This document shows, piece by piece, positions 16,479 to 24,637 of a DNA stretch of 64,000 bases. Below the pieces are notes generated by a model. It ran no database searches. It had not been told where the DNA came from and saw only the letters and a list, made by a program, of their open reading frames with translations. The stretch's first letter is position 1. Each line of letters begins with the position of its first letter. A program made the position numbers and the translations under genes. Where the stretch lies: NCBI RefSeq assembly GCF_004919095.1, contig NZ_STGJ01000015.1:32756-96755 (forward strand), written 5' to 3'. The stretch is from Crenobacter intestini (GTDB lineage Bacteria > Pseudomonadota > Gammaproteobacteria > Burkholderiales > Chromobacteriaceae).

Positions 16479-18182
16479 TCAGAAGCTGTACTTGGCGTAG
16501 CCCGACACGTAGTCGCGGTCGCCCAACTTGCGGTAGACCGGGTCCGGACGGGTATAACCGACGTAGGAGAGGCCGAGTTCGAGGTTGCCCAGGTACTTCC
16601 ACTCCATGCCCACCGAGTAGCGGAAGTCACCGTCAGCATCAGAAAGCGTCGAGATCGGCGACATGCCCTGCACCCATACGGCACGCAGCGGCACCTTCAG
16701 GTCCCAGCCCGGCACGACGCCCGGATAGGAGAGATCCATCCCCAGCGTCAGCCCGTAGCCGTTCTTGTCGCGCTCGCCGGTGACCTGCCCCTTGGCGTTG
16801 CTGGTTTCATAAACGAACTGGTCACTTAGATTAGACAGGGCCTTCAGGGAACTGAATGGAGCGTTAGCTAAAGCTGGTGCTCCAGATGTCGCATCAACAC
16901 TGATACCACGCGTCCACACCACTTCACCAAGCAGCGTCGTCGCGCTCGCCCACGGCCGGTGACCCAGCACCCGAATGAACGAGACCTGCGCCTGCGTCGC
17001 CTTGCCCTTAGCAGCCGTCGGCCCCAGCGGGGTATTGACCAGCATCGGCACACCGTCGCGGTAGGTCAGCTCTGCACCAACCTGGGTCTCCCCAATGCGA
17101 GTCGAGAGCGCAGTTCCCAGCAGCTTAATGTTTTCGAAATAAATTTCGTCGTAAGTCAGCGCCTGGGGCCGGAAACTAGACGACAACGTCCAGTTCATCC
17201 TCAGGTTCGGGTTCTTGTCGTGATATTGCAGGTAGTAAGCGGATAACTCGGTCTCTTCACTGACACCCCAACGTGCACCGACCCCGAACTGTCCGCTGTT
17301 TTTGGGCTTTTCCTTCTCTCCATAGCGGCTGATTGCTGCGGCAGGCAACTGACCCAAGTCCCCAAAAGCCAAGCGCAGCACTTCCGCTCCAGGTCCCAGC
17401 ACATCGGTATTCGACAGGTAGGAGCCCACCGGCGGCAACTCGGTGCCCTTCCACTGGAACTGGTAGTAGCCCATCACGCTGAAGCGCGGCGTAAGCTCCA
17501 GCATCGCCGACACCTGCGGTACCGGCAGCAGGATTTCCTTCACCTCGGTCCCCGGCGACAGGCCCTTGACCGAGTCAAACGGCACCTGCGCGGCTGAGGC
17601 GTTGCCGTAGAACAGGCTCTCGCCCCAGGCCACCACCTGGTTGCCCAGCTTGGCCGACAGCACCTTGTCGCCGCCAAGGTTCCAGCTGTCGTACAGGTAG
17701 GCGTCCAGCAGCTTGGCGCGGCCGCCCGAGTAGAACTTGGTGCCGTCGGTAAATTCGTTGGGCGCGCCGAATTTGTTGACCGTCTGCCGCGAGTCGTTGT
17801 CGTTACGCTTGTGGTAAACGTCGTCGTAGAAGGCAGTGCCGCGCAGCAGCATGCCCATCGTATCTTTTTGCAGGTGCATCTCGGCGTTCAGGCCGACCCG
17901 GTTGGTGGTGAGGTCGCCCTTGCCGAAGTTGCGGTTGCCGTCGTCCAGGTTGATCGCACGCGGGTTGCTGGTGGCCAGCGGGCCGGCGAGCAGCTTGTCG
18001 GACGCGTCTTTCACCCTGACACCTACGCCGTACGACACGGTCGCCGACCAGTCGATCTTGGCACCATTGTCGAATTCGATAGCATCGCCGGCCCACGCCG
18101 CGCTGCCGATCAGCACCAGCGACAGCGGCAGCAGCCGGGGCACCCAGCGACGACGCCCTCCATTGTGTTGCGTTCCCTGCAT
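16479..18182 (-). CDS. DUF1302 outer-membrane beta-barrel protein
   Basis: 567 aa, signal peptide ending SAAWAGDA, C-terminal YAKYSF with the terminal Phe of outer-membrane barrels. Matches DUF1302 (PF06980): GAKIDWSATVSYGVGVRV at the barrel start and repeated amphipathic strands. Likely outer-membrane entry for the island's substrate. The ATG at 18182 follows AGAGGAGAACCAT. The segment 16795-17405 is visibly AT-richer with rarer codons than the rest of the gene and its neighbours, suggesting recombination or relaxed selection in surface loops. Promoter D lies upstream. Confidence 0.88.
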   Translation of the reverse strand: MQGTQHNGGRRRWVPRLLPLSLVLIGSAAWAGDAIEFDNGAKIDWSATVSYGVGVRVKDASDKLLAGPLATSNPRAINLDDGNRNFGKGDLTTNRVGLNAEMHLQKDTMGMLLRGTAFYDDVYHKRNDNDSRQTVNKFGAPNEFTDGTKFYSGGRAKLLDAYLYDSWNLGGDKVLSAKLGNQVVAWGESLFYGNASAAQVPFDSVKGLSPGTEVKEILLPVPQVSAMLELTPRFSVMGYYQFQWKGTELPPVGSYLSNTDVLGPGAEVLRLAFGDLGQLPAAAISRYGEKEKPKNSGQFGVGARWGVSEETELSAYYLQYHDKNPNLRMNWTLSSSFRPQALTYDEIYFENIKLLGTALSTRIGETQVGAELTYRDGVPMLVNTPLGPTAAKGKATQAQVSFIRVLGHRPWASATTLLGEVVWTRGISVDATSGAPALANAPFSSLKALSNLSDQFVYETSNAKGQVTGERDKNGYGLTLGMDLSYPGVVPGWDLKVPLRAVWVQGMSPISTLSDADGDFRYSVGMEWKYLGNLELGLSYVGYTRPDPVYRKLGDRDYVSGYAKYSF

Positions 18183-18237
18183 ATGGTTCTCCTCTCGTTG
18201 TCCGGGCCCATCCGCCGACGGTTCGCCCTTGTCCGAC

Positions 18238-18279
18238 AATCTGCGCAGTAACGAAAGGCACTACATCGTCCGGAAAGAC
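18238..18279 (-). promoter_or_regulatory. Island promoter D upstream of DUF1302-DUF1329
   Basis: Reverse strand: GTCTTTCCGGACGATG, 20 nt, CAGATT (18243-18238). Shares CTACATCGTCC (given as plus strand) exactly with site C. GATG ends 81 bases before the DUF1302 start. Confidence 0.65.
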
Positions 18280-18317
18280 TACGCAGAGCAATTACTCAAA
18301 ATACATGAATCGCGTTA

Positions 18318-18359
18318 GTCTGTTCGGGCGATGTCCAAGCCCGGGACCCACACAACAAT
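18318..18359 (+). promoter_or_regulatory. Island promoter E upstream of the acyl-CoA dehydrogenase unit
   Basis: GTCTGTTCGGGCGATG (18318-18333), 20 nt, AACAAT (18354-18359). One mismatch in the right half (GGGC). GATG ends 58 bases before the TTG start; it is divergent from site D, about 40 bp away. Confidence 0.62.
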
Positions 18360-18391
18360 CGGGGCAAGCGACAAGCAGGAGGAGATAAACC

Positions 18392-19582
18392 TTGAAAGAA
18401 ATCAAAGATTTCAAGGCGTCGGTGCGCGCATGGCTGGAGGCAAACTGCCCGCCGTCGATGCGCACGCCGCCGCCCGAAGGCGAGATGGTGCTCGCCGGCA
18501 GCCGCCTCACCTTTTCCAACCCCGACCAGCGGCTGTGGTTCGAGCGCATGCGCGAGCAGGGCTGGTTCGCGCCGGACTGGCCGCGCGAATACGGTGGCGG
18601 CGGGCTTGACGCGCGCCAAACGCGGGTACTGGAAACAGAACTTTCCCGTCTGAAATGCCGCGCGCCGATGTTCAACCTCGGCATCTGGATGATCGGGCCG
18701 GTGCTGCTCGAATTCGGTAGCGACGAGCAGAAGGCACGCCACCTGCCGGGCATGGCGCGCGGCGAGGTGGCCTGGTGCCAGGGCTTCTCCGAACCCGGCG
18801 CGGGTTCGGACCTGGCGGGCCTGTCCTGCCGCGCCGAGCGCGACGGCGACCACTACGTCGTCAACGGCTCGAAGATCTGGACCTCCTACGCCGACCGCAG
18901 CGACTGGATGTACGCGCTGGTGCGCACCGACATGTCCGCCGGCAAGCACGCGGGCATCAGCATGCTCTTGATCGACATGGCAAGCGCGGGGGTCAGCACC
19001 CGCCCGATTGAGCTGATCAGCGGCAAGTCGCACTTCTGCCAGGTGTTCTTCGACAACGTACGCGTACCGGTGGCCAACCTGGTCGGCGCCGAGGGCGATG
19101 GCTGGATGCTCGCCAAGGCGCTGCTCGCCCACGAGCGCCGCGCGATGAGCAAGTTCGGCGACAACAACGTGCCGGGCGTCGACTTTCTCGACCTCGCCCG
19201 CCGTCTGGTCGCCGAGGCCGACCCGGACAGCCGCGCGGCACTTGCCGACCGCGTCGCGGCGTGCGCGATGGACGAACACGCGTACAAGCTGACGCTCGAG
19301 CGCACCCACGAGGCGGGCGGCGCCGGGCAGGATGTCTCGGCGCTGGTGGCGACCTTCAAATATGTGCATAGCGAACAGAACAAGACCCGCTACCGCACGC
19401 TGACGGCGCTCGCCGGCACCGACGCGCTGGGTTGGGAGGGCGAAGGCTACAGCGAAGAGCTGCTCAAGCTCGCCCGCCAGTGGCTGAACGCCTACACCTA
19501 CACGGTCGCCGGCGGCACCTCCGAGATCCAGCTCAACATCCTCGCCCGCCGCGTGCTGGGCCTGCCCGACAGCGGAGGCTGA
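18392..19582 (+). CDS. Acyl-CoA dehydrogenase, FAD-binding subunit of a probable heteromeric pair
   Basis: 396 aa. Canonical flavin motifs are intact: WCQGFSEPGAGSDLAG and NGSKIWTSYAD; C-terminal AGGTSEIQLNILARRVLGLP. It starts with TTG, justified by AGGAGGAGATAAACC just upstream and no nearby ATG. The next gene encodes a second dehydrogenase lacking the SEPGAGSD region. Such adjacent complementary pairs form alpha2beta2 enzymes in steroid side-chain degradation (ChsE/FadE pairs), so a bulky acyl-CoA substrate is likely. First gene of a three-gene unit with the CoA ligase. Confidence 0.9.
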   Translation: MKEIKDFKASVRAWLEANCPPSMRTPPPEGEMVLAGSRLTFSNPDQRLWFERMREQGWFAPDWPREYGGGGLDARQTRVLETELSRLKCRAPMFNLGIWMIGPVLLEFGSDEQKARHLPGMARGEVAWCQGFSEPGAGSDLAGLSCRAERDGDHYVVNGSKIWTSYADRSDWMYALVRTDMSAGKHAGISMLLIDMASAGVSTRPIELISGKSHFCQVFFDNVRVPVANLVGAEGDGWMLAKALLAHERRAMSKFGDNNVPGVDFLDLARRLVAEADPDSRAALADRVAACAMDEHAYKLTLERTHEAGGAGQDVSALVATFKYVHSEQNKTRYRTLTALAGTDALGWEGEGYSEELLKLARQWLNAYTYTVAGGTSEIQLNILARRVLGLPDSGG

Positions 19583-19585
19583 ACG

Positions 19586-20710
19586 ATGCGTTTTGTCCTG
19601 AACGAAGACCAGAACATGCTGCGCGAGAGCGCGGCCGACTTTTTCGCCGGCCGCCTGCCGCTTGCGCACCAGCGCAAACTGAAGGCGCAAGGGCAAAGCC
19701 GCGACGCGGACGCCTGGCGCGAGATGGCCGAGCTTGGCTGGAATGCGATCGCGTTGCCCGAATCCGTCGGCGGCGTCGCCTTCGGCCGCTCCGGCGTCGC
19801 ACTGCTGCTTGCCGAAGCCGCACGCACGCTAGCCGCCACCCCGCTACTCGCCAGCAACCTGCTGGCGGCGGGGCTGGTCGAAGCAGCAGGGTCTGACGCG
19901 CAAAAGCGTGACTGGCTGCCGGCCTTGGCCACCGGCGACAAACTTGGCGCGCTGGCGCTGGACGAACGCGCCCGACACGACCCGGCGCGTGTCGAAACCC
20001 GCGCGAGGCGCACGGCGGGGCTCTGGCGCATCGACGGCGCCAAGTGCGCGGTCGTCGACGGCGAATTCGCCGACGTACTGATTACCGTCGCACGCGACGC
20101 AGACACCGACGAAACACTGCTGTTCGTGCTGGACGCGCACACCGCGGGCGTGCGCATCCAGCCGCTATCGCAGATCGACGCGCAGCCGATGGCGCGCGTG
20201 CGGCTTGACGGGGTGCAAGTGGACGAAGCCGCGCTGCTCGCGCGCGGCGCGGCGGCCGACGCTGCACTTAACACCGTGCTTGAGCGCGCGCGCATCGCTT
20301 TGGCCGCGCAGTTGCAGGCGGTCAGCCGCGTGCTGTTCGACACCACGCTCGATTATCTGAAACAGCGCGAGCAGTACGGCCGCAAGATCGGCGCCTTCCA
20401 GGCGCTGCAGCACCGCATGGCACGGCTGTTCACCCGCATCGAGCTTGCCGAGAGCTGCGTGCAGGCCGCCGTCGCCGCGCTGGACAGCGACGCGGACCTC
20501 GCCCGCCTCGCCGCGCTCGCCAAGGGCATGGCTGGCGAGACTGCGCTTGCCATCGCCGACGAGGCGGTGCAACTGCACGGCGGCATCGGCGTCACCGACG
20601 AGCTGGACGTCGGCCTTTTCCTCAAGCGCGTACAGGTGCTGGAAGCCCTGCTGGGCGACAGCGTGTACCAGCGCGCGCGTTACGCACGAGTGATCGGAGT
20701 GGTGGCATGA
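19586..20710 (+). CDS. Acyl-CoA dehydrogenase-like second subunit
   Basis: 374 aa. The mid-domain motif normally reading TEPxxGSD is degenerate (around LGALALDERARHD), but the C-terminal helical domain is intact with QREQYGRKIGAFQALQHRMA and LHGGIGVTDE. Alone it would probably bind FAD poorly; with the preceding gene it likely forms a mixed active site. It starts 3 bases after the first subunit's stop, behind GGAGGCTGAACG, and its stop overlaps the CoA-ligase start. Confidence 0.87.
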   Translation: MRFVLNEDQNMLRESAADFFAGRLPLAHQRKLKAQGQSRDADAWREMAELGWNAIALPESVGGVAFGRSGVALLLAEAARTLAATPLLASNLLAAGLVEAAGSDAQKRDWLPALATGDKLGALALDERARHDPARVETRARRTAGLWRIDGAKCAVVDGEFADVLITVARDADTDETLLFVLDAHTAGVRIQPLSQIDAQPMARVRLDGVQVDEAALLARGAAADAALNTVLERARIALAAQLQAVSRVLFDTTLDYLKQREQYGRKIGAFQALQHRMARLFTRIELAESCVQAAVAALDSDADLARLAALAKGMAGETALAIADEAVQLHGGIGVTDELDVGLFLKRVQVLEALLGDSVYQRARYARVIGVVA

Positions 20711-22341
20711 GCACGATAGACAAGTGGAAGACCGCGTACGCGCAGCTGACCGCACCGGGTGCGCCGTTCGAGTTGGCCGAACAGGACGGGTTGCCGGTGT
20801 TCCGCAACGCGCCTGCGACGCTGAACGAGGCGCTGGAAGCAGGCCGCCGCCACGGCGACGCCATCTTCGTGTCCTACCTGGGCAAACAGCTGAGTTTCAA
20901 TGACTACTTCGCCGAGGTCGAACGCGTGGCCGCCGGCCTGATCGCGCACGGGCTCTCCCGCGGCACGCGCGTCGCCATCGCGATGCGCAACCGGCCCGAG
21001 TGGCTGGTCGCCTTCCACGCGGTGCTCAAGGCCGGCGCCGTGCCCTGCGCGCTCAATAGCTGGTGGCAGGGCGAGGAACTCGCCCACGCGATCACCGACG
21101 GCCAGGCAAGCTGGCTGATCGCCGACGGCGACCGCCTCTCCCGGCTCGAAGGGCGGCTGGGCGGCCTGACCGTGGTCGGCGTCGACGGCGCAGCCGGGCT
21201 CGAACTGGCAACCCTGGCCGGCCCGATACCGGAGGTCTGGCCGCAGGTTTCGCCCGACGACACCGCCGCGGTGCTGTTCACCTCGGGCACCAGCGCGCGC
21301 GCCAAGGCAGTGCTGCTCTCGCAGCGTGCGCTCGCGCAGGGCGCGTTCAACTTCGACTTCTTCGCCGCGGTCGGCGCGATGGCGCAGCCCGCGCTGATCG
21401 CGCGCGCCGCCGGCCGGCGCATCAAGAGCCTGCTCGCGGTGCCGCTGTTTCACGTCTCCGGGCTGATGGCACAGTTTGTCGCCGGGCTGCGCGGCGGGCG
21501 CGAGCTTGCGCTGATGCACAAATGGGACGCTGCCGAGGCGATCAGTGCGATGCAGGAAGACGGCGTCACCACCTTCAACGGCTCGCCGGCCATGCAGGTC
21601 GACCTGATCAGCCACCCGGCGTTCGATCCGGCGCGCCTCTCCCACCTGCTGGCGCTGGGTTACGGCGGCGCCGGCGTGCCCGAGTCGCTGTCCGGCCGCA
21701 TCGCGCGCGCGCTGCCCGAGACGATGCAGGGCGTCGGCTACGGCATGACCGAGACCGGCGGCGCCGGCTGTGTGAACAGCGGCGAGCTCTTCTTCGAACA
21801 CCCGCAGGCCAGCGGTCTGGTGTCGCCGATCATGCGGGTGCGCGCGCAGGCGCCCGACGGCACGCCCTGCCCGGCCGGCGTCGAAGGCGAACTCGCCTTC
21901 TTCGGCGTCACGCTGATGGACGGTTACTGGCAGGACGGGCAGCTCGACCGTTCGGCCTTCAATGGCGCGTGGTTCGCGACCGGCGACATCGGCGTGGTCG
22001 ACGCCGACGGCCTGGTCCGGCTGACCGGGCGCAGCAAGGAAGTGGTCAACCGCGGCGGCGAGAAATTCTCGCTCTCCGAAGTCGAACACTGCCTGACCGC
22101 GCACCCGGACGTGCTGGAAGCCGCCGCGCTGGCGGTGCCGGACGAGCGCCTGGGCGAGCGGCTGGAAGCCGTGGTGGTGGTGCGCGCGGGCGCACCGCGT
22201 GACGCCGAAGCGATCCGCGCGTTTGCCGCCGCGCGCCTAGCCGCGTACAAGGTGCCCGCCAGCATCCATGTCAGCGAGACCGCGCTGCCGCGCAACGCGA
22301 CCGGCAAGCTGATGCGCCAGGCGCTCAGGGTGCCCGTCTAG
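20707..22341 (+). CDS. AMP-dependent acyl-CoA synthetase
   Basis: 544 aa ANL-superfamily ligase. P-loop FTSGTSARAKAVLLS (variant of SGTTGxPKG), GYGMTETGG, the hinge region GDIGVVDADGLVRLTGRSKEV (split around residue 440) and the C-terminal catalytic Lys in RNATGKLMRQAL. It activates a carboxylic acid to its CoA thioester, the entry step for the dehydrogenase pair. Overlaps the preceding gene by ATGA. Substrate unknown; context favours an isoprenoid or steroid-like acid. Confidence 0.9.
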   Translation: MSTIDKWKTAYAQLTAPGAPFELAEQDGLPVFRNAPATLNEALEAGRRHGDAIFVSYLGKQLSFNDYFAEVERVAAGLIAHGLSRGTRVAIAMRNRPEWLVAFHAVLKAGAVPCALNSWWQGEELAHAITDGQASWLIADGDRLSRLEGRLGGLTVVGVDGAAGLELATLAGPIPEVWPQVSPDDTAAVLFTSGTSARAKAVLLSQRALAQGAFNFDFFAAVGAMAQPALIARAAGRRIKSLLAVPLFHVSGLMAQFVAGLRGGRELALMHKWDAAEAISAMQEDGVTTFNGSPAMQVDLISHPAFDPARLSHLLALGYGGAGVPESLSGRIARALPETMQGVGYGMTETGGAGCVNSGELFFEHPQASGLVSPIMRVRAQAPDGTPCPAGVEGELAFFGVTLMDGYWQDGQLDRSAFNGAWFATGDIGVVDADGLVRLTGRSKEVVNRGGEKFSLSEVEHCLTAHPDVLEAAALAVPDERLGERLEAVVVVRAGAPRDAEAIRAFAAARLAAYKVPASIHVSETALPRNATGKLMRQALRVPV

Positions 22342-22361
22342 CGGCCGGCACCCGCCGACTC

Positions 22362-22403
22362 CTCCGCACGGACGATGGCGGAGGGGCCGGTGCGCGGTAC
22401 AAA
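22362..22403 (+). promoter_or_regulatory. Island promoter F upstream of the thiolase-like/DUF35-MaoC unit
   Basis: CTCCGCACGGACGATG (22362-22377), 20 nt, TACAAA (22398-22403), the best -10 of the seven. The left half-site has one mismatch. It lies in the 95-base gap after the CoA ligase, 59 bases before the next start. Confidence 0.62.
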
Positions 22404-22436
22404 GGACACAGGACAGTTTCAGCCAGGAGAAAAACG

Positions 22437-23648
22437 ATGGGCTTGCAAGGCAAGGCGGCAATCGTCGGCGTCGCGCAATACCGGCCGGAGAAGTACCAGA
22501 CGGCCCCGCGCATGTTCCACCTCGAGCAGGTCGCCGACCTCGCGCGCCAGGCGCTGCTGGACGCCGGCCTCGAGGCGTCCGACATCGACGGGCTGTGCGT
22601 GAACGGCCCGCACTTTCACGAGGCGAGCAGCTTCGTGCCGGCCATGGTCGGCGAATACCTCGGCACCGCGCTCAACTTCGGCGAAGTGGTCGATCTGGGC
22701 GGCGCCTCCGGCGTCGCCATGGCGTGGCGCGCCGCCGCCGCGATCGAGCTTGGCCTGTGCCGCGCCGTGCTGTGCGTGATTCCGCAGCGGATGGCGCCGA
22801 TGGGCCCGGACGAGGACCCGATGGCGATGGCGCGCGCGATGCGCTACGGCGGGCACAGCACCGCCTACGGCGCGCCCGAGGCCGAGTTCGACCTGCCCTA
22901 CGGCCATATGGCGCAGAACACCGGCTACGCGATGATCGCCCAGCGCTACAAGGCGCGTTACGGCTACGACGAGGCGGCGATGGCCAAGATCGTCGTCGAC
23001 CAGCGCACCAACGCCTGCGCCAACCCGAACGCGATGTTCTACGGCAAGCCGCTCTCCATCGACGACGTGCTCGCCAGCCGCATGGTCGCCGACCCCTTGC
23101 GCGTGCTCGAGATCGTGATGCCGGTTGCCGGCGGCGCTGCCTTCATCGTCACCAGCGCGGACCTCGCCCACCGCTGCCGGCATCGCCCGGCCTGGATCAA
23201 GGGCTTTGGCGAGCACATCATCAGCAAGTCGCCAACTTACGCGCCGGACATGCTCGACACGCCGATCGGGACGGCGTCGCGCCGCGCCTTCGCGATGGCC
23301 GGAATCACGCCGGCCGACATCGACGTCGCCCAGCTCTACGACTGCTACACCATCACGGTGCTGCTGTCGCTGGAGGACGCCGGCTTCGCCAAGAAGGGCG
23401 AAGGCATGGCCTTCGTGCGCGAGCACGACCTCACCTACAAGGGCGACTTCCCGCTGAACACCCACGGCGGCCAGCTGGGCTTCGGCCAAGCCGGCAGCGC
23501 CGGTGGCATGAGCCAACTGATCGAGGCAGTCGAACAATTGCGCGGCAGCTGCGCCGAACGCCAACTGGCGCGCTGCGACAAGGCCTTCGTCTCCGGCACC
23601 GGCGGCGTGATGAGCGAGCAGGCCGCGCTGATCCTGATGGGGGAATAA
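22437..23648 (+). CDS. Cys-less thiolase-like (SCP2/Ltp2-type) protein, probable retro-aldolase subunit
   Basis: 403 aa thiolase fold. The position of the nucleophilic Cys reads LGGASGVAMAW, so thiolytic chemistry is excluded. QLYDCYTITVLLSLEDAGF and NTHGGQLGFGQAGSAGGM are the hallmarks of lipid-transfer-protein/thiolase-like enzymes. In steroid degraders Ltp2-like proteins pair with a DUF35 partner and cleave a beta-hydroxyacyl-CoA by retro-aldol reaction; the next gene carries DUF35. The ATG follows CCAGGAGAAAAACG. Confidence 0.85.
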   Translation: MGLQGKAAIVGVAQYRPEKYQTAPRMFHLEQVADLARQALLDAGLEASDIDGLCVNGPHFHEASSFVPAMVGEYLGTALNFGEVVDLGGASGVAMAWRAAAAIELGLCRAVLCVIPQRMAPMGPDEDPMAMARAMRYGGHSTAYGAPEAEFDLPYGHMAQNTGYAMIAQRYKARYGYDEAAMAKIVVDQRTNACANPNAMFYGKPLSIDDVLASRMVADPLRVLEIVMPVAGGAAFIVTSADLAHRCRHRPAWIKGFGEHIISKSPTYAPDMLDTPIGTASRRAFAMAGITPADIDVAQLYDCYTITVLLSLEDAGFAKKGEGMAFVREHDLTYKGDFPLNTHGGQLGFGQAGSAGGMSQLIEAVEQLRGSCAERQLARCDKAFVSGTGGVMSEQAALILMGE

Positions 23649-23651
23649 ACC

Positions 23652-24584
23652 ATGGCAAACAAACCGCAACCGGTCGCGACCGACATCTCGCGCCCGTACT
23701 GGGATGCGCTCAAGGCGCGCCGCATCGAGCTGCAGCAGTGCGACGCCTGCGGCCGCTGGAACTTCTTCCCGCGCCGCCACTGCCCGCACTGCCTGTCCGA
23801 CCGCCTCGCCTGGCGCGAGGTGTCCGGCCGCGGCAAGCTGTTGACCTACACCGTCGCGCGCATCCCGACGCTGCCGGACTTCGCCGACGAGGCGCCGCAG
23901 AAGCTCGCGGTGGTCGAACTGGCCGAAGGCGTACACCTCAACACCACGCTAGTGGGCCTCGCCGAAGACGAGATCAGCGTCGGCATGGCGGTGAAACCGG
24001 TGTTCGACGAAAGCGGCGACACCCCCTTGCTGCGCTTCACGGGCGAGGACAAGTCGCTGGCCGTGATCGGGCGCGCGGTGGACGACACGCCGGCAGAGAC
24101 CACGCCGGCCACGCCTAAGCGGCAGATCCACTTCAAGGACTTCGAGTCGCTGAAGGCACTTATCAGCGACGACTACTCGGGCTGGAGCAACACGTATACG
24201 GTGGGGCAGGACCTGATCGACCAGTTTGCCGCGCTCTCCGGCGACGACTACTGGATCCACACCGACCCGGAGCGCGCCAGGAAGCAAGGCCCGTTCGGCG
24301 GCACCATCGCGCACGGCATGCTGATCCAGGTGCTGCTCTCCCGCCTGTCTATGCCGCTTGACTGGGAACTGGCCGGCTTCGGCAATATGGCCAACTACGG
24401 CAGCAACAAGCTGCGCTTCCCCTCGCCGGTGCCCGCCGGCAGCCGGATCCACGGCCGCGCACGCGTCAAGGCGGTCGACGAAGTCAAGGCCGGCACCCAG
24501 CTGACGCTGGAGATGTGCGTGCACGTGGTCGGCCAGGAAAGACCCGCACTGATCAACGAGTTGATCGTGCTTTACATGCCTTAA
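23652..24584 (+). CDS. DUF35 (zinc ribbon/OB-fold) fused to MaoC hydratase
   Basis: 310 aa. Residues about 12-130: DUF35 with a zinc ribbon of CDAC and CPHC pairs followed by an OB-fold. Residues about 170-310: MaoC hot-dog domain with ALSGDDYWIHTDPERA and GPFGGTIAHGML, so the hydratase Asp and His are present. In actinobacterial ChsH2 the MaoC domain precedes DUF35; here the order is reversed. Hydration of an enoyl-CoA followed by retro-aldol cleavage by the upstream partner is the likely joint function. It starts 3 bases after the partner. Confidence 0.87.
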   Translation: MANKPQPVATDISRPYWDALKARRIELQQCDACGRWNFFPRRHCPHCLSDRLAWREVSGRGKLLTYTVARIPTLPDFADEAPQKLAVVELAEGVHLNTTLVGLAEDEISVGMAVKPVFDESGDTPLLRFTGEDKSLAVIGRAVDDTPAETTPATPKRQIHFKDFESLKALISDDYSGWSNTYTVGQDLIDQFAALSGDDYWIHTDPERARKQGPFGGTIAHGMLIQVLLSRLSMPLDWELAGFGNMANYGSNKLRFPSPVPAGSRIHGRARVKAVDEVKAGTQLTLEMCVHVVGQERPALINELIVLYMP

Positions 24585-24611
24585 AGTTTGCAGCCCCTCG
24601 ATGTGGTGGTT

Positions 24612-24637
24612 GGCCCCGCTTGCGCGGGGCCTTTTTT
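24612..24637 (+). terminator. Intrinsic terminator of the island's right end
   Basis: GGCCCCGC/GCGGGGCC stem (24612-24631) followed by TTTTTT. The T-run ends on the first base of the convergent fdsA stop codon. Confidence 0.9.
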
